64,000 nucleotides of DNA from contig CACVBU010000681.1 of the NCBI GenBank assembly GCA_902728285.1, positions 1,438,046 through 1,502,045 on the forward strand. Reading direction: 5' to 3'. The notes beneath the pieces were generated by a model. The model was not told the DNA's origin and ran no database searches. It was given only the letters and a program-made list of their open reading frames with translations. The position numbers and the translations under genes are program-made. The DNA is from Clytia hemisphaerica. Its lineage: Eukaryota; Cnidaria; Hydrozoa; Leptothecata; Clytiidae. Numbering within the stretch: the first letter of the stretch is position 1; each line of letters starts with the position of its first letter. This document shows positions 57,652-64,000 of the stretch, in pieces.

Positions 57652-58956
57652 TTAATGTGTATATTCTTTAAAGTCGAAAAAAAAGTGTACAAATATGTAC
57701 TAGCTTTAAAGCTAATAGAGTACGACTGCCTATTTACAAAATGAATCATTCATCATCATCTGTAGACGAATAGTCTACATCATCTGTTGATGCCCAATCG
57801 CTGACGATTTCTTCTGTAGTGTATTTTTGTTCATTATAATTTGAAGATATATTTGTTTGATTTTGTAATTTTTTAACGATTCGTAGTTTTGTTCTTGGGC
57901 TTCCTCTAACGCGCCAGTTGAAGTCTTTATTCTTATTGTCTTTGTTAAGTTTCTTTGCTTGTTCGTGCATCTCCTTGATCTTTTTCCGTTCGTTAATTGT
58001 GAAATCTTCCGTGATACTTACCTGAAAGAAACAAGTTTCTTTCAGCATGTGTAAATTCTTCATGATAAGATCTTTGTCATGCTGACTTTGTAGGGTGACT
58101 TTAAGAGGACGGCCTTTTTTTGTTTTTCTGTTTCCTAATCTGTGGCGAGTAACATTTATTTCTGGAACATTGATGTCCTCCAGGAGTTCTCGGAACCGAA
58201 ATATGTCATATTTTTTCCCATTTTCTTCTTTTTCCTTATCTGGGCCTGAATATTCGAGAAACCCGTGAACGATGATATTCAGTTTTCTAGAGTCTATGTC
58301 TTTCTTTTCACTTTCTTCCTTCCGTTTTTGTTGTTCGGCAGATCTTAAGTCTTCTTTGTGCTTCTTAGTAATTTCGGCGTATGTTTTCTTTGATGTCTCC
58401 GTCATTATTTCTGTTGTGTGCTTGATTTCTTCCTTTATCATGGTTCTTGTCTTTTCTTCCATTTCTTGTAGTTTTCCTGCCAGAGAAATTTTGAGATCTT
58501 TTTTGATGGAATCACGGGTTTTGGTGTTGGTGTTGACCTCGTTGTTCAGTTTTTGTATGACGCCGTCTTTCTTTTTAAATTCATTTTGCATCATATGTTG
58601 AGTGTTTTTCCCCACTTTATTTCTTAGGTTCTTCGTTATTCGGACGCAGTTTGAACATAAGTAATGATCGTTATAGGATGTCACGAATATTTGTAGTTGA
58701 TACAAAGGTAGCTGTGTGCACTCATAATGAACTGATCTTTTACATTTTTTGCATTCCAAGCGATCCAGGTCTTCATCATTGGTACATCTTGACGGCGTGC
58801 AAGCTTGAGGTGGTGAGGCTGCTTCGAAAGGCTGATCTTTATCCATTTTGGTGTTATTTTCATGAATTTTGATGTTTTTGTTTGTTTTCAGCCATTTTTC
58901 CGAAGAGCGTTGCAAAAGCGTCTTATCTAATTGACGTCAAATAAAAACTGAAACGG
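57652..58956 (-). mobile_element. ORF1-only CR1-type LINE insertion
   Basis: On the minus strand the segment has about 110 bp of leader, ORF1 (58846-57746) and about 95 bp of tail that ends in two tandem copies of the 8-mer ACATTAAC. There is no poly(A) and no ORF2. CR1-type elements end in short 8 bp repeats. The insertion splits gag; no convincing target duplication is seen beyond two or three bases. Confidence 0.75.
57746..58846 (-). CDS. LINE ORF1 protein with PHD-type finger
   Basis: Starting at the first ATG (58846) the frame gives 366 residues; an open frame extends a little further upstream. Cysteine/histidine spacing CxxxxC...CKKC...HYEC...CSNC near the N-terminus makes a PHD-type zinc finger. 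A long charged, coiled-coil-prone middle (KEEIKHTTEIM, EITKKHKEDL) follows. Next is a Transposase_22/RRM-like region around KLNIIVHGFLEYSG and TRHRLGN, and an acidic C-terminus ending DDDE. ORF1 proteins of this layout bind LINE RNA and chaperone nucleic acids. The frame is intact, so the insertion is recent. It cannot move without a reverse transcriptase supplied elsewhere. Confidence 0.8.
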   Translation of the reverse strand: MDKDQPFEAASPPQACTPSRCTNDEDLDRLECKKCKRSVHYECTQLPLYQLQIFVTSYNDHYLCSNCVRITKNLRNKVGKNTQHMMQNEFKKKDGVIQKLNNEVNTNTKTRDSIKKDLKISLAGKLQEMEEKTRTMIKEEIKHTTEIMTETSKKTYAEITKKHKEDLRSAEQQKRKEESEKKDIDSRKLNIIVHGFLEYSGPDKEKEENGKKYDIFRFRELLEDINVPEINVTRHRLGNRKTKKGRPLKVTLQSQHDKDLIMKNLHMLKETCFFQVSITEDFTINERKKIKEMHEQAKKLNKDNKNKDFNWRVRGSPRTKLRIVKKLQNQTNISSNYNEQKYTTEEIVSDWASTDDVDYSSTDDDE

Positions 58957-60852
58957 GTGTCACCGAGTCTTGCTGATAACCCAGAAATCATCCAGAAGTT
59001 ACAACTTATCTTACCACCACATCTCCAAGAAAGATGGAACAGAAAGAGTTATCAAGTCCGAAAGAATAGACACACCGAGGCAGGTCTAGACGAGTTTATC
59101 GCATTCGTTGAAGAGGAGACAGCCTTGATAAACGATCCAAACTATTCAAGACTAGCATTACAAGATTTCAAGGAGGAGACAACGCCCAGGCAAGGGCAGA
59201 AGAAAGGAAGAGATTTCAAGTCTTTTCGAACGTCACCAAAACCTTCGCGTTGTCAAATGTGCGAGGAGATCCATGACCTTGACAAGTGCGAGAAATACCT
59301 GCAACTTCCAGTCAGCGAGAGGAGAAAATGGCTGTACAGAAAACAGTTATGCTTCGGTTGCTACAATCCAAGCGACGAGACCCATCAAGCTAGATCGTGT
59401 ACGAGGAAAAGGAAGTGTGAAACTTGTAAAGATGATCATCCTACAGGGTTGCATGGATACCGGAGAAGACCAAAACCACCTGAAAGAAGGAATGCCAATC
59501 AAGAAACGTCTGAACAGACCCAACAGCCAGTACGAGACCAACTCCCTTCTGAAGTTTCACCTCCACTCGTTGTATCCTTCGCGAAGCTTGACATGGAAGC
59601 CACCAGTCTCAACGTGGTGTTAGTTCGAATAACACATCCATCATCTGATGGTCGTTGTCATCACCAAAGCATTGCTGGACACTGGTAGTCAAGGGATCTT
59701 CATCCACGAAAAGTTACTTGAGCAGCTGAAAGCTCCATCTGTATCAACTTCGATCCCCATCCAAACGATGAATGGTGTCACCACTGAATCGTGACGAAGT
59801 ATCAACAATCTCCAGATATCATCACATTTCGACCACAAGACCAATATCCAACTTCCAAAGACGTATAGTAGATCTTTCATCCCTGTCGACAAAGATGAAA
59901 TTCCGTCTCCAAGTAAGCTTCGAAGATGGACGTACTTAGAGAAAATCCATCCATTCTTGCAGCAAGACGATGACGATCTAGATGTTGGACTTCTCATCGG
60001 AGGAAATTGCCCACGTGCCCTAGAACCAATAGAAGTAATTCCATGCCAGGATGATGGACCGTATGTCTTCCGATCGGCTTTGGGATGGTGTGTCACTGGG
60101 CCAATCGTCACCAATTCTTCAAGCCAGCGATCAACAAGATGCAACTTTATCGCGTTCTCCGAAGACAAGAGACCAACACGTTTTGTCTTTGAAGATAAGA
60201 TCAAAGAAGTCGGGCTGAAAGAAACGATGCTACAGATGCTACAAATGGATTTCTCCGAATCATCAAAACCAGGAGACCTCGAACGAATGTCGATCGACGA
60301 TAAGCAATTTCTCGAGCTGATGGACAACGAGGTGAAAATCATCGATGGACATTACGAGCTTCCATTGCCAATGAAGAATCCTGACGTACAAGTTCCGAAT
60401 AATAGGATCCAAGCTGTCAAACGTGCACGCAGTCTCAAACGTAAACTTCAGAAAGACAAAAGGATGTACAACGATTATTGCACCTTCATGAACAAACTCT
60501 TCAATAAATCGTATGGCAAAAAAGTTACAAGCGAGAGTATTGAAGGAAAGACTTGGTACCTACCACACCACGGAGTCTACCATCCCAAAAAGCCAGAAAA
60601 GATACGAGTCGTTTTCGATTGCAGTGCGACTTACGGTGGCGTTTCGCTTAACTCGATGCTTCTGCAAGGACCAGATCTTACGAATCAGATTGTGGGAGTG
60701 CTGTCAAGATTTCGAGAAGAGCAAATTGCGTTACTTGCAGATATCGAAAGCATGTTTTATCAAGTCAGAGTACCCGTTGAACAACAAGACATGCTACGCC
60801 TCATTTGGTGGCCGGAAGGTAATCTTGATGCAGAATCCGAGGATTACATGAT
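58957..60852 (+). pseudogene. pol: BEL/Pao Gag zinc knuckles, protease and RT N-terminal half
   Basis: The frame resumes from the gag at 58957 with SLADNPEIIQKL and carries three Cys/His knuckles (CQMCEEIH; CFGCYNPSDETH; CETCKDDHPTG; about 59253-59445). A shift of frame lies near 59650. After it the protease site LLDTGSQG reads in the frame of the rest of pol. A TGA at 59792-59794 stands before a second cluster, followed by the LLIGGNCPRAL and LGWCVTGP blocks typical of BEL/Pao and the RT start (VYHPKKPEK, FDCSAT, LADIESMF). The Penelope-like insertion follows DYMM. Both the shift and the stop make this copy defective. Confidence 0.8.
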
Positions 60853-61347
60853 GTTAAAAATTAACAGAAGCATTTTTTATTTTTGTTAAAAATTTATTAC
60901 AAGACGTTTCGATGCTCTCCGAGCATCATCCTCAGTTAAAATGAAATTCGTTTCAAAAAATTTGATTAAAAGGTTAAAAAATCTGGTCAATTAAAAAGTC
61001 ATTAAAATAAATACAAAGGTGCTAAATGATCGATAAAATATTAATTGTTTCTATTTAAAAAGTAACAAAGGAACTGATTTCTCTTGAACATTGAGTTTGG
61101 GATGTTTTTGTTTAATAAATAATGCCTCGGAGAGTTTTCTTTTAAAATTGTTTTTATAGCCCGAGCCAATAATTTTCATATTTTGCATGCTTATGCGTGA
61201 ATGACCGGTTTGTTTGGAGTGACGTAACAAATGTGAGTTGCAATCCTTTTCAGCATGCTCGTTTGCTCTAATTAAAAATCTTCTTTCGGAAAGAAAGAAA
61301 AAAAACATCCCAAACTCAATGTTCAAGAGAAATCAGTTCCTTTGTTA
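60853..61347 (-). mobile_element. Penelope-like element 3' fragment with inverted tip
   Basis: On the minus strand the frame (61290-61051) ends in the C-terminal half of a GIY-YIG endonuclease: RANEHAEKDCNSHLLRHS, then a conserved Glu in KLSEALFIKQKHPKLNVQ. Past the stop come the diagnostic gctcggagagcatcgaaacg and cttgtaataaattt phrases of Penelope 3' ends. Bases 61301-61346 are an exact inverted copy of 61064-61109, so the 5' part is truncated and its tip inverted. Confidence 0.85.
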
Positions 61348-61448
61348 ATTTCGCATAGCGAAAGTATTACAATCGGTTTTCTGCGGTCGTAGTGCTAAAA
61401 ATTAACACTCAGCACTCGTTCTTCGTGTTCATAGTGCTCCACATGTTC

Positions 61449-61471
61449 TTCTAGAACATTCTAGAATATTC
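61449..61471 (+). promoter_or_regulatory. Perfect five-unit heat-shock element
   Basis: TTC/GAA triplets alternate at exact 5 bp spacing: TTC 61449, GAA 61454, TTC 61459, GAA 61464, TTC 61469. This is a strong predicted binding site for trimeric HSF. It lies six bases before an ATG (61477) of a small open segment. Confidence 0.65.
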
Positions 61472-61476
61472 TAAAG

Positions 61477-61528
61477 ATGGACTCACGCACAAAGATGAAT
61501 AACAGCGTTTCTTTAATGGTTCTACAAG
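61477..61528 (+). other. Possible first coding exon of unknown gene
   Basis: ATG 61477 opens 17 codons (MDSRTKMNNSVSLMVLQ) and meets a consensus donor (aaggtgagtg) at 61529. No downstream exon could be joined with confidence. It may be chance or the start of a gene continuing past the window. Confidence 0.2.
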
Positions 61529-62109
61529 GTGAGTGTAACCAAGGGTTTGTAAACATTCCTTGTGAAAGCTTTTTAATGGCTGCTTGAAGTCAACACTTTT
61601 TGTAAAATTTTCCTGCTGTGTATATATTTTTATTATGTTTTCTGGTAACTTGTAGAGTATTTAAAGAGGTTTGTCATTCGTTTACTACTTAGTATTTTAT
61701 GTTTGTGTAGTTAGTGAATGCACCAATAAGCTTTTACAGTGTTCAGTGGAGTTTTTGGCTTCTTTTTGACCACACCCCCACAACAACTATAAACAACAGA
61801 ACCCTTCAATACAAAAACACAGGTATAATATTTTTTAGCAATTAGTCATAGGTGTTGATGAACAATGAATAGTGAATAGAGCTTTTCGCCGTTGATCACA
61901 TTCATATGGAAGCAGCCTTTTTTTATACAAATCATAGATTGCCGAAATAGATTTGCATAGTTTTGCATTTATAAATGTAGGAAATGACGTCATTTTCAAA
62001 ATGATTTATCTTTTTTCAATTTATGATTCACCTGTACCTGTACCTCAAGCACTGTTTCGTGGAAATAGGGCTTTCTGTGGTTATCGGTTAAATAGACCAC
62101 AAACTTTTT

Positions 62110-62460
62110 TGATTTTTGGTGATATTCGATCGTGTTCGATTGCGTTCGAGTAAAACGTTTAATTGGTTTGATTGATTGTAAATTACTTTTGATTATGTTT
62201 GATTACGATTATGTTCTATAAGTTTGATTGGGATTAAATTAAATTGGATCACTTCTTTAGAGCCTTTTTAGCGTGGACGGCCAAGCGTTTATATAAGTAT
62301 ATACGGTAGGAGAGTGAATAATAAAATCGAATACAATTAAATCAATCGAGTCTAATCGAACATAATCAGTACAATCGAACGGCAAATCCTTGGTGATATT
62401 TGATTGCGATTATTATTCTATTGCATTCAATTGATTCGACGTTCGATTCATTCGATTGAC
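62110..62460. repeat. Degenerate tract of AATCGAAC/GATTA repeats
   Basis: gattgattg, gattatgtttgatt, aatcgaacataatc and tcaattgattcgacgttcg recur in both orientations, like the arms of 51496-52384. Boundaries are not clear. Confidence 0.4.
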
Positions 62461-62572
62461 ACCGTCTGGCCATAACATGTGAAGGTGGAAGTCAATCTAC
62501 AGTACATCTTATCCCCCATTGGTCATTGTTGGAAAAAGTTTTTGATTGTAACGAGTGGGAGAATGTTAAATA

Positions 62573-62738
62573 GACCTATTGCTAGTCCGGGTGTCCTGTT
62601 GAATAATTAAAAACTCTAGAGCTAAAAACAATGACCACATATAGCACATGATTATTCTGATTATGCATTTATTTTTCTTAATCATTGTTTTGAGGCTGGT
62701 CTTTTTAAATTATTCAACATCCTGACTAGCAAAAGGTC
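62573..62738. mobile_element. Foldback MITE (GACCT ends), divergent copy 4
   Basis: Same layout as the other copies (tgttgaataatta, aaaaacaatga, ttattcaaca) but with many changes. TA flanks both ends (62571-62572, 62739-62740). Confidence 0.7.
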
Positions 62739-62740
62739 TA

Positions 62741-63596
62741 TCTTGAATAGACCTTTGTTTTCATAGGACACTATGTCCAGGTTAAATAAGGCTACGACGA
62801 CCCTGCCAGCACAGCAGCCTTACTGAAGCACCGGACACAAAATGGCTGGTGTCAACCAAGAAAACTTTGTTTCACTGGACAATCCTAACAAAACAAAGGA
62901 CCAGATTTGAATCCACTCTTACTGTTGCTGGGTAAAAGGAAAAAGTCTGGTGCTTGTCCAGCTTCAAGAACTTGTGCAACTTAACACTAGACAAACACCA
63001 GACAGTTTTGAGCGGTGTAATCTAATAATACTTTTCAGCATCCAATAGAAGATGAGCAAAAGTCTGGTGCATCGGCAGGGTAGATGAAGCTCCAACATCA
63101 CAAAAACAAAACACAAAAGAATAATTTATGAGTTTATTCATTGTTATTGTTGTTTTGATGCTGGAGTCTGGAGTTTTCTTAATTGTTTTCAACTTGACAC
63201 TCCTGAAGGGGCCATCGACAAATCATTTTCAATTTTTAATGGCATTCGGCTGTTAACGGGTGGAGGAAGGTGAAGGTTGACCCCATGCTGCTAAGAAGAT
63301 TTGCAAAGGTCAATAATGTTTTTTTTTCCATAAGCATAACATTGCCTTTCTATAAGCATGCATTTTGATATCCAAATCTCTTATTGTTTAATAAAATTCG
63401 AACCTGAAATAGGGGTACACCAGGTGGTAAAAAATTGAGTGACAGTGCAAATAAGCCCCTTATTCTGTCTTGGCCACAAGCCTTGGTTGAGCTTTTTTAA
63501 CATATTTTTATTCGGTTGGAAAATTTGGGCTTAAAACAGCCATATTTTAGTCAGTTTATTAATTGATACTCTCATTTTTCAGTTTGGAAAAATGGG
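62741..63596. other. Gene-free stretch
   Basis: No supported gene. A phrase accctgccagcac (about 62800) is answered by ggtgcatcggcagggt (about 63077), a weak inverted pair. Confidence 0.4.
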
Positions 63597-63858
63597 CTCT
63601 TCCAGAAAAAAATTGTACATGGGAGGTGGAGGATATAACAATTTTTAGTGATTTACCCCCCAAACAGGGTGACTTTTGGCCCCCCCCCAGACAATAGGTT
63701 TTACCCCCGGACAAGAATCTGCTGACCCCCCGGACACCCCAAATTACCCCCGGACAGAGCAAATTTACCCCCCGGACAAGGCAAATTTTGATGATTTTTT
63801 GCTACCCACCGGACAAAATACCTTCGCCACCCCCATGTACAATTTTTTTCTGGAAGAG
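63597..63858. mobile_element. MITE with CTCTTCC ends, copy 2
   Basis: Left ctcttccagaaaaaaattgt plus acatggg is answered exactly by cccatgtacaatttttttct plus ggaagag. The interior repeats taccccccggaca-type phrases about six times. Same ends as 41141-41313, different core. Confidence 0.8.
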
Positions 63859-64000
63859 TCCAATCTAACTCAGATTGAGCCTTTGGGTATATTTATTTTT
63901 TGAGTATTCATTTGAAGTGCAAGTTACACTTATTATGTATACTTTGTAAGAAGTATATTCCTAAGAAGTATAAAGTGTTAGACTACTGTAGCCTTCTGTA

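Larger units (their letters stand above)
55473..60852 (+). mobile_element. BEL/Pao retrotransposon, second family, broken
   Basis: Order: putative 5' LTR, gag (DUF1759-like), an inserted CR1-type ORF1, zinc knuckles, protease and the first half of reverse transcriptase, after which a Penelope-like fragment cuts it off. RT C-terminal half, RNase H, integrase and 3' LTR are absent from the window. Confidence 0.85.

Noticed and set aside
58272..58601. 109-codon plus-strand frame
   Set aside because: Antisense shadow of the LINE ORF1.

Overview
This is an AT-rich nuclear window from an animal, most likely a marine invertebrate. The evidence is spliced genes with GT-AG introns, three genes of animal-type families, and dense transposon debris typical of metazoans: BEL/Pao LTR elements, a Penelope-like element, a CR1-type LINE, a tRNA-derived SINE and many TIR elements. 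I cannot name the species. All gene models were spliced by hand from the sequence; every exon junction listed keeps the reading frame.

Host genes lie in the middle. An inositol hexakisphosphate kinase gene (+, 32769-38215) is followed by a small CXorf65-like gene (+, 40002-43502). Converging on it is the mitochondrial ATP synthase OSCP gene (-, 52905-43944), with seven exons that give a complete 216-residue protein. The CXorf65-like and OSCP stop codons lie only about 440 bp apart. The introns of all three are filled with repeats.

The left part (1-31 kb) is almost all mobile DNA. It starts with the 3' half of a BEL/Pao element with its 3' LTR (1-3655), then an 850 bp polypyrimidine minisatellite. 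Next is a nest of elements (5122-7685) in which a SINE, a CAGT-ended TIR element and a piggyBac-like TTAA element all sit inside one older TIR element. At 9694-18839 lies a 9.1 kb pogo-like transposon with TA duplications. It carries an apparently intact 12-exon gene for a 638-residue protein with a psq-type HTH, a CENP-B-like HTH, a DD35D transposase, an acidic stretch and a C-terminal PHD-like finger. Beyond it are foldback MITEs, an array of roughly 0.45 kb units with a hairpin-and-microsatellite terminus (20.2-22.6 kb), and a 1.6 kb stretch with eight scattered copies of one 13-mer (27.2-28.8 kb).

The right part (53-64 kb) has another CAGT-ended element copy holding two younger insertions, then a second, different BEL/Pao element (about 55473-60852). 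That element is split by an ORF1-only CR1-type insertion and cut off by a Penelope-like 3' end with an inverted tip. A perfect five-unit heat-shock element stands just after it at 61449.

The most useful feature of the window is that several insertions can be checked against uninterrupted copies of the same host repeat elsewhere in the window. This fixes their exact boundaries and target duplications without outside data.
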